Assembly: GCA_040756715.1 (NCBI GenBank) | Contig: JBFLYE010000060.1 | Location: 1-12,008, forward strand | DNA: 12,008 nt | Source: JBFLYE01 sp040756715 [NCBI: bacterium] | GTDB lineage: Bacteria; UBA9089; UBA9088 | Direction of reading: 5' to 3' | In this document: positions 6,354 to 12,008 of the stretch, piece by piece | Position numbering within the stretch: the first letter of the stretch is position 1 | How the letters are laid out: every line of letters begins with the position of its first letter | The notes under the pieces: model-generated | Told to the model about the DNA's origin: nothing | What the model saw: the letters and a program-made list of their open reading frames with translations, nothing else | Databases searched by the model: none | Translations under genes and position numbers: made by a program

Positions 6354-6765
6354 GCTTACCCATAATGACCTAAAAGAGGTGCTAGAGATAGAAAATTTGT
6401 CATTCAAAGACCCCTGGACAAAAGGGATGTTTGAGGAGGAAATGAAAAATGGGAATTTTTATGTGGCAAAAGAGGGAGAAAAAATTATCGGATATGGTGG
6501 ATTTAGGATGATAGAAGATGAAGTATCCCTGGTTAATCTTGCCATTCATCCATTGTTCAGAAGAAGGGGTATTGGCTCTTTTCTTTTATTACATCTTATA
6601 GAAATGGCAAAGGTAAAAAAAGGAGAAATGATGTTCCTTGAGGTAAGAAGGTCAAACATTTCTGCAATCTCATTCTATCATAAGCACAATTTTAAGGAGA
6701 GAGGGGTAAGAAAGGGTTATTATGAAGATAGGGAGGATGCCATTGTAATGGCTTGTAAGCTATGA
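6331..6765 (+). CDS. rimI: GNAT N-acetyltransferase, RimI-type (ribosomal protein S18 alanine acetyltransferase)
   Basis: The 144-residue GNAT-fold protein has an N-terminal motif DLKEVLEIENLSFKDPWTKG typical of RimI. A central strand VSLVNLAIHPLFRRRGIGSF carries the acetyl-CoA pyrophosphate loop R-R-G-I-G. LEVRRSNISAISFYHKHNFK is followed by GYYEDREDAIVM, the C-terminal signature of RimI. The known role is acetylation of the N-terminal alanine of ribosomal protein S18; homologues can be broader. A purine-rich ribosome site (GGAAAG) precedes the ATG inside the end of tsaB. The stop overlaps the next start as ATGA, so the three genes tsaB, rimI and the membrane protein are translationally coupled. 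Confidence 0.9.
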   Translation: MTGVSIHKLTHNDLKEVLEIENLSFKDPWTKGMFEEEMKNGNFYVAKEGEKIIGYGGFRMIEDEVSLVNLAIHPLFRRRGIGSFLLLHLIEMAKVKKGEMMFLEVRRSNISAISFYHKHNFKERGVRKGYYEDREDAIVMACKL

Positions 6766-8666
6766 AAAGAATTTTATCGCTCTTTGCCTTCTTTATCCCC
6801 TTTATTGTCTATCTAAAAACCCTATCTCCCACCCTTACATTTGGTGATTCGGGAGACCATGTAACCTGTGGATACATCTTTGGTCTTGCCCATCCCTCTG
6901 GCTATTGCCTCTATACAATCATTACAAAGCTTGCAGCCTATATCCCAATCTCAAACATTGCAATGAGGATGGGCTTTATTACCATTACAATTTCAAGCTG
7001 TGCAATTTTTATCTCATTTCTCCTTTTAGAACATATTCTAAAACACCCCGTCCCTTCGGGACACCCCTCTAAAAGAGGGGAAGACCAATATATTGCTTTT
7101 TCCTCCTCCCTTATCTTTGCATTTTCAAGCACATTCTGGAAAATCTCAGGCTATATAAAAATTTATTCTTTATTTGTCCTCTTTGTCTCCCTATGCTTTT
7201 ACATTTGCCTTATCTGGCATAGACAGAAAAAGAAGAAATATCTTTATCTCCTTGCCTTTATTTATGGATTGGCTGTTTCAAACCATAACCTCTCTGCTAC
7301 CATCTTTCCCTCGTTATTCTACCTTGTCTTTACAACCGACAAAAAAATTTTTAAGCCAAAAATTCTCTTCAACCTTTTTCTCTTATTCCTCCTTGGATTT
7401 TCAATTTATCTCTATCTTCTCATAAGAGTAATAGCAAGACCAGAGATTGATTGGGGATTTCCTATTACAATGAAGGCATTTGTTGATTATATAACCATAG
7501 CAATGGCAAGGGAGAAAATGTTTGAGCAATTCTTCTTTAAGAATCTGGGTGAGCATATAGGTGTGGTGATAAGGCAATTTTCATTTTTGCTTATCCTTGC
7601 AATCCCTGGGGCGATAAGGCTTTTTAAGGAAAGGAGGCTTTTTTTCTTTATTTTTCTTACCATTATTGTCAATTCTTATTTCGGGCTTTCTGTCTATGCA
7701 AAGATTTCAGAGTTGGTTGATATGGAATCATATAACCTTCCCACATTTCTCTCTCTTTCAATTTTAATAGGCTTTGGAATGAAATATATAATTGAGCATT
7801 TTAAAAAAGTGCCATCCTTTGTTCTTATTCCATTGTTTATTGTTCCATTGTTATTTAATTACCATTCTTGCGATTTTTCAAGGTATTATTTTGCCTATGA
7901 TTTTGGAAGGAATCTTTTAAAACCCCTTAAGAATAAAGCTATTCTCTTTGATAGAATTGACCTTGAGGTATTTCCTCTATGGTATTTTCAATGCGTCGAG
8001 GAGACAAGAAGGGATGTTGCCATAATCCCCATACATTTTTTACAAAGACCCTGGTTTATGGAAAAGATAATTAAAGAACACCCCTGGATTTCCTCCCCTA
8101 GGATAGAAGAAATTTTCAAAACAATGGATAAGATATGGGCTGAAAGCCGGGAGATAATGGGAATGTATGAGAAGACAATGGAGGCAATTATTCAAAGCAA
8201 TCAAGACAAATTTCCCATTTATTACACATTCTTTAGAAAGGATGAGAGGATAGATACGCCATATATTGACCGAATAGAGAAGGATGGGCTTATTTACAGG
8301 CTAAAGATTGGAATCTCTTCGTCAATTCTTCCCAAGAATGCTTATAGATTTTCTTACCGCGGTGTATTTGATAAAACAAACAAAGAGGTTTGGGCAAGGG
8401 AGATAATTTATCGCTATTCATATTACCATGCTGACCTTGGTCAGTACTACCTCAATTCTGGAAAGACAGATGAGGCAATAAAAGAGCTTGAGATGGCTCT
8501 TAAGTTTGACCCAAATAATGCAAGCTATATGGGTGTTCTAGGTGCAACCTATGGTCTAGCGGGAAGATTTAAGGATGCGGTTTCTGTTTTAGAAAAAGCA
8601 TTAGAAAAAGAGCCAAATAATGAGGTCTTTAAAGAATACCTTGATATGGCAAGAAAGAGGCTGTAG
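6762..8666 (+). CDS. DUF2723 (TMEM260-like) membrane glycosyltransferase with C-terminal TPR repeats
   Basis: The 634-residue polytopic protein has an N-terminus (about 1-75) that carries the DUF2723 signature: YLKTLSPTLTFGDSGDHVTC, then GLAHPSGYCLY and IAMRMGF. The acidic FGDSG loop is equivalent to the catalytic or lipid-sugar-binding region of GT-C enzymes. About ten membrane segments follow to roughly residue 370, then a soluble region (about 375-550), then two TPR units (about 553-625: DLGQYYLNSGKTDEAIKELE, then LGATYGLAGRFKDAVSVLEK). The human relative TMEM260 is a protein O-mannosyltransferase; bacterial members are uncharacterised but are predicted to use lipid-linked sugars at the periplasmic side. 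It is the third gene of the tsaB operon. A dispersed palindromic repeat adds about 14 residues (HPVPSGHPSKRGED) between membrane segments without breaking the frame. It ends just before repeat copy B. Confidence 0.8.
   Translation: MKRILSLFAFFIPFIVYLKTLSPTLTFGDSGDHVTCGYIFGLAHPSGYCLYTIITKLAAYIPISNIAMRMGFITITISSCAIFISFLLLEHILKHPVPSGHPSKRGEDQYIAFSSSLIFAFSSTFWKISGYIKIYSLFVLFVSLCFYICLIWHRQKKKKYLYLLAFIYGLAVSNHNLSATIFPSLFYLVFTTDKKIFKPKILFNLFLLFLLGFSIYLYLLIRVIARPEIDWGFPITMKAFVDYITIAMAREKMFEQFFFKNLGEHIGVVIRQFSFLLILAIPGAIRLFKERRLFFFIFLTIIVNSYFGLSVYAKISELVDMESYNLPTFLSLSILIGFGMKYIIEHFKKVPSFVLIPLFIVPLLFNYHSCDFSRYYFAYDFGRNLLKPLKNKAILFDRIDLEVFPLWYFQCVEETRRDVAIIPIHFLQRPWFMEKIIKEHPWISSPRIEEIFKTMDKIWAESREIMGMYEKTMEAIIQSNQDKFPIYYTFFRKDERIDTPYIDRIEKDGLIYRLKIGISSSILPKNAYRFSYRGVFDKTNKEVWAREIIYRYSYYHADLGQYYLNSGKTDEAIKELEMALKFDPNNASYMGVLGATYGLAGRFKDAVSVLEKALEKEPNNEVFKEYLDMARKRL
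7044..7084. repeat. Double-hairpin palindromic repeat inserted in frame in the DUF2723 gene
   Basis: Two strong hairpins stand back to back: GTCCC-TTC-GGGAC (7050-7062) and CCCCTCT-AAA-AGAGGGG (7064-7080), preceded by CACCCC. The GC-rich block is unlike the surrounding AT-rich gene. It is translated as HPVPSGHPSKRGED in a loop between predicted membrane segments. The structure resembles small dispersed palindromic elements known to be spread through many bacterial genomes, including inside genes. Confidence 0.75.
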
Positions 8667-8679
8667 GAATTTGTATATA

Positions 8680-8792
8680 TGTTTAGGTGGTTAAAATTCA
8701 TTCTCTTTTTAAGAAATTTTGAATTTTACTGAAAATCATAATTCAAAATTCAACATTCAAAATTCATAATTTTATAAAGATTAGCTTAAACA
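8680..8792 (+). repeat. AT-rich MITE-like repeat, copy B, in a convergent intergenic gap
   Basis: TGTTTA (8680-8685) and TAAACA (8787-8792) bound a block that contains the 40 bp identical to the reverse complement of 1208-1247 (here 8740-8779) and the 18 bp matching 1303-1320 (here 8708-8725). It is shorter than copy A by about 50 bp, lost mainly between these two shared parts and near the right end. Its arms TTTTGAATT/AATTCAAAA can form an AT-rich hairpin and, between two convergent genes, might serve as a weak two-way terminator. The whole gap 8667-8801 holds nothing else I can identify. Confidence 0.7.
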
Positions 8793-8801
8793 CCATACCA
8801 T

Positions 8802-9755
8802 TTATCTTCCCTTAAAGGCTAGAAAAACAACCAAGAAATAAAGCAGGGTAAAGATAATACCGTGTAGCCTTGTAAGCCTTCTTAATAAAAGATTGGCTGT
8901 GGCAAATAGGGTTAAACCACTCATCATTAGAAATTGGAGATTAAGGATTCCTGTAATTTCCGAATTACCCTTTAAAAACCCAATAATGCCTAATGTTCCA
9001 ATCATGAGGCTATTGTGATTTACCTTTGTTCCAATAAAATTGCAAATAGATATCTCAGCCAAAGAACCATTTCTCATCACCGTTATATATGCGGTAAGCT
9101 TTTCAGGGATTTCTGAGGCAATTGGTCCAATGATGATGGCAACAGTTATCGGGCTTATCCCAAGTTTATGAGACATTTTAATCATCACATCAACAAATGG
9201 ATGGGAGGCAAAGAATACGATTATTCCGCCAATTATCAAAAACAAAAAACCCCTCTTTATACTTTCTTTCTTTCCTCTCTCCTCCTCTTTGTGTTTTGTG
9301 GAATGATGTGCCACTTGGATGACATAAGCAAAGAAAAGGCAAATCAATATGATGCTATCCTTAAGGTCTAGCCCCTTTCCATGCCAAATAAGGAATAGAG
9401 CAATAATGGCTGTAGCCCCTAAGTAAATCGTATCTATATGTGTATTGTGTGAAAGGGAGATTGTTTTTACCGGCTTTCTGCTTATTGTGGTAGAAACCAA
9501 GATAACCGAGCCATAACCCAATGTTATTAGCAAAGAGCAAGCACCAATGGTTGACCCAATAGCAACATCATAGTTTCCCTTGATTGATGCCCAGATAACA
9601 AACATATACTCGGGAAGGGTTCCAATTAAAGCAAGGAAGATTGAACCAACCAGATTAACACCATATCTCTTTGCAAGGCTTTCAGAGCCATAGCTAAGAA
9701 TTGCCGAAGCAAATATGATGATTACTAAAAGGGCAAAAAAATGAAAGAATACCAT
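8802..9755 (-). CDS. Calcium/cation antiporter (CaCA, sodium/calcium exchanger family) membrane protein
   Basis: The 317-residue protein has about ten membrane segments in two homologous halves. The first alpha repeat includes FLALIGTLPEYMFVIWASIK and DVAIGSTIGACSLL (about 40-75, with Glu49 in TLPE). The second includes IIIGPIASEIPEKLTAYITV and AEISICNFIGTK (about 207-245, with Glu218 in EIPE). These paired acidic loops bind the cations in NCX/CAX-type exchangers. A charged cytoplasmic loop (about 150-170, HSTKHKEEERGKKESIKRG) separates the halves, as usual for the family. It would exchange Ca2+ or a similar cation for Na+ or H+ at the inner membrane. It stands alone, divergent from prp. A palindrome touches its start codon and no ribosome site is apparent. 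Confidence 0.82.
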   Translation of the reverse strand: MVFFHFFALLVIIIFASAILSYGSESLAKRYGVNLVGSIFLALIGTLPEYMFVIWASIKGNYDVAIGSTIGACSLLITLGYGSVILVSTTISRKPVKTISLSHNTHIDTIYLGATAIIALFLIWHGKGLDLKDSIILICLFFAYVIQVAHHSTKHKEEERGKKESIKRGFLFLIIGGIIVFFASHPFVDVMIKMSHKLGISPITVAIIIGPIASEIPEKLTAYITVMRNGSLAEISICNFIGTKVNHNSLMIGTLGIIGFLKGNSEITGILNLQFLMMSGLTLFATANLLLRRLTRLHGIIFTLLYFLVVFLAFKGR

Positions 9756-9773
9756 TTAAGCTAAAAGCTTAAA
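9755..9773. promoter_or_regulatory. Palindrome overlapping the start of the antiporter gene
   Basis: TTTAAGCT (9755-9762) and AGCTTAAA (9766-9773) are perfect 8-bp arms around AAA. The inner arm reaches the A of the antiporter ATG. It occupies the place where a Shine-Dalgarno sequence would be. It could be an operator for a dimeric regulator or an mRNA hairpin that limits translation initiation; the sequence does not distinguish these. Confidence 0.5.
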
Positions 9774-9804
9774 CTATTAAGTATGAAAAAGTCTAGGATT
9801 TTTG

Positions 9805-9810
9805 TATAAT
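9805..9810 (+). promoter_or_regulatory. Perfect -10 box (TATAAT) immediately upstream of prp
   Basis: TATAAT lies exactly 6 nt before the prp ATG, the same spacing as at tsaB. No good -35 hexamer is found 16-18 bp upstream (the region reads GTATGAAA). If used, transcription would begin at or beside the start codon. Confidence 0.5.
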
Positions 9811-9816
9811 TTTGCT

Positions 9817-10179
9817 ATGATTAGGATAAAGCTCTTAAGGAATAAGGACAAAAAAATAATTTCCTTCTCTTGTTCTGGTCATTCATTTTATAAGAAAAGG
9901 GGAGAGGATATAATATGTGCGGGTGTCTCTGCTATTTTACAAACCGCCCTTCTTGGGCTTTCAGAATACCTTAATTTAAAGCTTGATGTAAAGAAAAAAG
10001 ATGGATTTCTTGAGGTAAAACTCTGCTCTCCTCCTCCAAAAGAGGCATTATCAATCCTTGAGACAATGAGGCTTGGCATTTATGGAATTTGTGAGAAATA
10101 CCCCGGGTATATTGAGATTGTAGAAAAAAGGGAAGAAGGGGCTCCTTGCAAAGAATTACTTGCAAATTTAAAGGATTAG
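9817..10179 (+). CDS. prp: Prp-type cysteine protease (ribosomal protein L27 N-terminal processing family)
   Basis: The 120-residue product from ATG 9817 begins MIRIKLLRNKDKKIISFSCS. A TTG five codons upstream would overlap the -10 box and is unlikely. GHSFYKKRGEDIICAGVSAI (about 21-40) is the family signature, with the catalytic pair at His22 and Cys34, the same numbering as in Staphylococcus Prp. The C-terminal half (LETMRLGIYGICEKYPGYIE) also fits the fold. In Firmicutes Prp removes an N-terminal extension from L27 and its gene lies between rplU and rpmA; here neither ribosomal gene is adjacent. The substrate is therefore inferred: either L27 encoded elsewhere or another protein. There is no Shine-Dalgarno sequence. 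Confidence 0.85.
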   Translation: MIRIKLLRNKDKKIISFSCSGHSFYKKRGEDIICAGVSAILQTALLGLSEYLNLKLDVKKKDGFLEVKLCSPPPKEALSILETMRLGIYGICEKYPGYIEIVEKREEGAPCKELLANLKD

Positions 10180-10188
10180 TGGTAAAAT
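10160..10188 (+). promoter_or_regulatory. Predicted promoter at the 3' end of prp; left copy of a direct repeat
   Basis: TTGCAA (10160-10165) and TAAAAT (10183-10188) are 17 bp apart. The sequence is nearly identical to 10833-10860. It overlaps the last codons of prp and would transcribe the short damaged patch and the aspartic protease gene. Confidence 0.5.
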
Positions 10189-10412
10189 AAAAATAGGGTG
10201 AGAAGATGAAGAAATGCCTTTTGTTTGGGCTTCTCATCCAAAATGGAGGGAGATAGATGTGGCTTTGAAGGGGTGTTGGGTAGCTATAAATTTTAAATGA
10301 CTTGAATTCTGGGGCAGATGCTTTTAGAGAGATGGTAATAAAAAGGGGAAGAATAATCTATGAAAGAAAACCTTGAGCTTGCCATAAAAATTTTAAAACG
10401 AGGTAAGTAATT
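10189..10412 (+). other. Rearranged patch with short dead ORFs between prp and the aspartic protease gene
   Basis: No intact gene is present. A well-placed ribosome site (AGGGTGAG) leads to a 16-codon ORF (10206-10256, MKKCLLFGLLIQNGGR). A second 16-codon ORF (10360-10410, MKENLELAIKILKRGK) overlaps the end of the nucleotidyltransferase remnant and stops 2 nt before the protease start. Both look like severed starts of longer proteins; the first resembles the start of a signal peptide, the second an all-helical partner gene. Short reading frames elsewhere in the patch are not recognisable. Confidence 0.45.
10290..10376 (+). pseudogene. C-terminal remnant of a MNT-type nucleotidyltransferase
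   Basis: The 28 codons ILNDLNSGADAFREMVIKRG followed by RIIYERKP and TGA resemble the C-terminal end of minimal nucleotidyltransferases (the DLVxLN...LxxEIxRxGRxLYE pattern). An in-frame stop lies just upstream, and the GS-x10-DxD catalytic motif is absent, so only the tail survives. Such genes often pair with a HEPN gene as a toxin-antitoxin or AMPylation module; the next short ORF may be the severed start of such a partner. Short fragment, so the call is tentative. Confidence 0.4.
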
Positions 10413-10817
10413 ATGGGTAAGGTGATTGAGAGGGTCAAAATGTGGAATGTGTGGGAAGAAGAGCAAATAAAAGAGGGCAGGTCTTTGCCCCTTGAGGTAG
10501 AGGCTATCATTGACACCGGTGCTACTCGGGTGTTACTACCTATTGATTTGGTTAAGCGTCTGGGTCTTAAGTTCTCAGGAAGAACAAAGGTCCGATATGC
10601 CGATGGAAGGATAGAGGAGAAAGATGTGGCCTTTGGTTTAAGAATTGAAATCCTTGGACGAGATACTGAATCCATGGTTGTCATCGAAAAGGAGGGTGTA
10701 AAACCCTTGCTTGGTCAGATTGTCCTTGAGGATACCGACCTTTTGGTAGACTGCAAAACAGGTAAAGTTATTCCCAATCCCGCATCCCCCGATATGCCGC
10801 TTTTAGAAGAGCTTTAG
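10413..10817 (+). CDS. Clan AA (retropepsin-like) aspartic protease domain protein
   Basis: The 134-residue protein has catalytic motif D34-T-G-A in VEAIIDTGATRVLLPIDLVK, followed by the hydrophobic LGLKF strand. The second half ends GVKPLLGQIVLEDTDLLVDC, then KTGKVIPNP, the usual C-terminal pattern of small bacterial and archaeal clan AA proteases. Like retroviral proteases it carries one catalytic aspartate, so activity would need a homodimer. No signal peptide is evident, so it is probably cytoplasmic; its substrate is unknown. The gene has a clear ribosome site (GAGGT 8 nt before ATG), unlike tsaB and prp. Promoter-like direct repeats flank the gene together with the damaged patch upstream. 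The functional role in bacteria is not established. Confidence 0.8.
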   Translation: MGKVIERVKMWNVWEEEQIKEGRSLPLEVEAIIDTGATRVLLPIDLVKRLGLKFSGRTKVRYADGRIEEKDVAFGLRIEILGRDTESMVVIEKEGVKPLLGQIVLEDTDLLVDCKTGKVIPNPASPDMPLLEEL

Positions 10818-10832
10818 AAATCAAGAATTTTG

Positions 10833-10860
10833 TTGCAAATTTGAGGGATTAAGGTAAAAT
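10833..10860 (+). promoter_or_regulatory. Predicted promoter for the cyclase gene; right copy of a direct repeat
   Basis: TTGCAA (10833-10838) and TAAAAT (10855-10860) are 16 bp apart, with an overlapping TATAAT at 10859-10864. The block closely matches 10160-10188, including the stretch encoding A-N-L-K/R-D-stop at the prp end. It would give a leader of about 17-20 nt without a Shine-Dalgarno sequence before ATG 10888. Confidence 0.55.
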
Positions 10861-10887
10861 ATAATGTAAATTGGAATTAAATAAACG

Positions 10888-11697
10888 ATGATTATTGACT
10901 TAAGCTTGCCACTTTCTCCCATTGGCCCTGAGCATGATCAGCCAAAGATAGGTTATACAGACCACAAAAAGGGTGCATTCTTTCTTGGTCTGGCTGGATT
11001 GCTTTATAAAAAAGAGGGTGTCTTAAAAAGGCTTTTTCTTTGGCTTATTGGAAAATATAGAATAAAAGTAAATGAATGGCCTGAGGGAATAGGTTTAGCC
11101 TTTGAGGAGGTAAAAATGGACACCCACGCAGGAACCCATCTTGATGCACCCTGGCACTTTGGTCCATTATGTGAAGGAAAGAAGGCAAAGACAATCGATG
11201 AGATTCCTTTGGAATGGTGCTTCTCTGATGGTGTTGTCTTAGATTTAAGGCACAAAGAAGAGGGCTCTCTCATTATGCCCAAAGACATTGAAGATAGCCT
11301 AAAAAAAATAAACTATGAAATCAAGGCCTATGACATTGTCCTTATTATGACCGGCGCTGATAAGCTCCATCCCGATAAAAGATACCTTAAAGATTATCCA
11401 GGGATGAGCAGGGAGGCAACATTATGGTTGGTAGAAAAAGGGGTAAAAATTATTGGGACAGATGCGGTTGGATTTGACAGGGGATGGGGTGTAATGTTCT
11501 CTGAATATATAGAAAAGAGGGATAAGAATCTTCTTTGGCCTGCACACTTTGCCGGAAGGGAAAAAGAATACTGCCACATCGAGAAGATGGCAAATTTAGA
11601 TAAGATTCCAAAGCCCTTTGGTTTTAAGATCGCCTGTTTTCCGGTAAAGGTAGAAAAGGCAAGTGCTGGTTGGTGCAGGGCTGTGGCGATAATATGA
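10888..11697 (+). CDS. Cyclase-family metal-dependent hydrolase (kynurenine formamidase-like)
   Basis: The 269-residue protein begins MIIDLSLPLSP, the usual start of the family. The metal-binding signature is VKMDTHAGTHLDAPWHFGPL, with His80, His84, Asp86 and His90. A second conserved block lies at IIGTDAVGFDRG (about 185-196), and HFAGREKEYCHIEKMANLDK (about 213-232) carries the His/Glu expected at the third active-site region, followed by the family end KASAGWCRAVAII. Members hydrolyse amide, ester or lactam bonds (arylformamide, isatin) using Mn2+ or Zn2+. An extra hydrophobic segment at about 32-57 (FFLGLAGLL...LFLWLIG) precedes the metal motif and is somewhat long for the family. The substrate cannot be read; no tryptophan-degradation genes are nearby. 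Its stop overlaps the next start as ATGA. Confidence 0.85.
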   Translation: MIIDLSLPLSPIGPEHDQPKIGYTDHKKGAFFLGLAGLLYKKEGVLKRLFLWLIGKYRIKVNEWPEGIGLAFEEVKMDTHAGTHLDAPWHFGPLCEGKKAKTIDEIPLEWCFSDGVVLDLRHKEEGSLIMPKDIEDSLKKINYEIKAYDIVLIMTGADKLHPDKRYLKDYPGMSREATLWLVEKGVKIIGTDAVGFDRGWGVMFSEYIEKRDKNLLWPAHFAGREKEYCHIEKMANLDKIPKPFGFKIACFPVKVEKASAGWCRAVAII

Positions 11698-11996
11698 ATT
11701 TTGAGCTTAAAAGATATTTCTGGGATGTTAAAATCAAAAATATAAAAGAATATCCGGTTTTTGTTATTAATAGGCTACTTGAGTATGGAGATAGAGAAGC
11801 AATAGACTTTCTTCTTTCCAATTTTAAAAAAGACAAGATCAAAAATGTTCTTAAGAACTCCCGCTCTCTTTCTAAAAAGAGTGACTGCGTCTCTGTACAT
11901 GGTATCCATTTTTATCCCATACAAGGGATCTTTCTAATTCATCTAATATGGGTGGAGAGATTTAAGTATTCCTGGATTAAACCTTGTTTTGGATGA
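11694..11996 (+). CDS. DUF6922-like small protein with an altered C-terminus
   Basis: From ATG 11694, which overlaps the cyclase stop, the 100-residue product starts MNFELKRYFWDVKIKNIKEY. It continues with VINRLLEYGDREAIDFLLSN and KDKIKNVLKNSRSLSKKS. This fits the pattern I recognise as DUF6922 (YFWDV...FIIERxLEYGD...WLxxxYxxEEIxxVLKxSRxLSKKSANFW). Such genes frequently precede AbiEii/AbiGii-type nucleotidyltransferase toxins, suggesting an antitoxin-like role; that is knowledge of context, not shown here. After LSKKS the usual NFW...IP segment is absent and a divergent tail (DCVSVHGIHFYPIQGIF...) follows, so a frameshift or replacement near 11880 is likely. The region right of the stop (11997-12008) is too short to judge. 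Confidence 0.55.
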   Translation: MNFELKRYFWDVKIKNIKEYPVFVINRLLEYGDREAIDFLLSNFKKDKIKNVLKNSRSLSKKSDCVSVHGIHFYPIQGIFLIHLIWVERFKYSWIKPCFG

Positions 11997-12008
11997 AGAA
12001 ATCAAGAT

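Noticed and set aside
10206-10256. Possible small secreted peptide (MKKCLLFGLLIQNGGR)
   Set aside because: It is only 16 codons and lies in a patch with other severed ORFs, so a truncated gene start is simpler.
11670-11693. Upstream ATG at 11670 for the DUF6922-like gene
   Set aside because: It would lie within the cyclase gene and adds MVQGCGDN, which is absent from the family pattern; ATG 11694 gives the expected start and an ATGA overlap.
10160-11996. A new defence island formed by the nucleotidyltransferase remnant, aspartic protease, cyclase and DUF6922-like gene
   Set aside because: The nucleotidyltransferase is dead, the cyclase is a metabolic family, and no shared operon logic beyond the cyclase-DUF6922 overlap is visible.

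Overview
The window looks like part of an AT-rich (roughly 35-40% G+C by eye), uncultivated-type bacterial genome. Bacterial signs are tsaB, rimI, a Prp-type cysteine protease and sigma70-like promoters. A minus-strand block of lipopolysaccharide-type glycan genes (a family 9 heptosyltransferase, a WaaE-like family 2 glycosyltransferase and an O-antigen ligase-like protein) suggests an outer membrane with LPS or a similar glycolipid. I cannot assign a phylum from sequence alone; gene style and dispersed AT-rich repeats resemble candidate-phylum genomes.

Layout. 1-2047 (minus) is the wreck of a large surface or secreted protein: TolB/WD40-like propeller repeats, a carboxypeptidase-regulatory-like domain, two PKD-like domains, an IPT/TIG-like domain and a CARDB-like domain that runs off the left edge. 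It is broken by stops, frame changes, an AT-rich MITE-like repeat (1183-1350) and, at its 5' end, a 262-bp internally deleted IS481-family element (2048-2309). 2367-5200 (minus) is a tightly overlapping glycan operon. Upstream of it lie a 128-codon gene with two apparent single-base deletions (5203-5587) and tRNA-Arg(UCU) (5595-5667). The tRNA promoter interlocks with a divergent promoter for tsaB.

5724-8666 (plus) is a translationally coupled operon: tsaB (tRNA t6A synthesis), rimI (N-acetyltransferase) and a DUF2723/TMEM260-like membrane glycosyltransferase with C-terminal TPRs. That last gene carries an in-frame double-hairpin repeat. A second copy of the MITE-like repeat fills the convergent gap before a Ca2+/cation antiporter gene (8802-9755, minus). 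Then come prp (9817-10179), a small rearranged patch with a nucleotidyltransferase remnant and a retropepsin-like aspartic protease (10413-10817) bracketed by near-identical promoter-like direct repeats, a cyclase-family metal hydrolase (10888-11697), and a DUF6922-like protein (11694-11996) whose relatives often sit beside AbiEii-type nucleotidyltransferase toxins.

The most notable signals are the -10 boxes exactly 6 nt upstream of the tsaB and prp start codons (candidate leaderless mRNAs), the two repeat families that have entered genes, the minimal IS481 derivative with recognisable ends, and the duplicated promoter-like sequence around the aspartic protease patch. I found no CRISPR array, no intact prophage and no clearly new multi-gene defence system.
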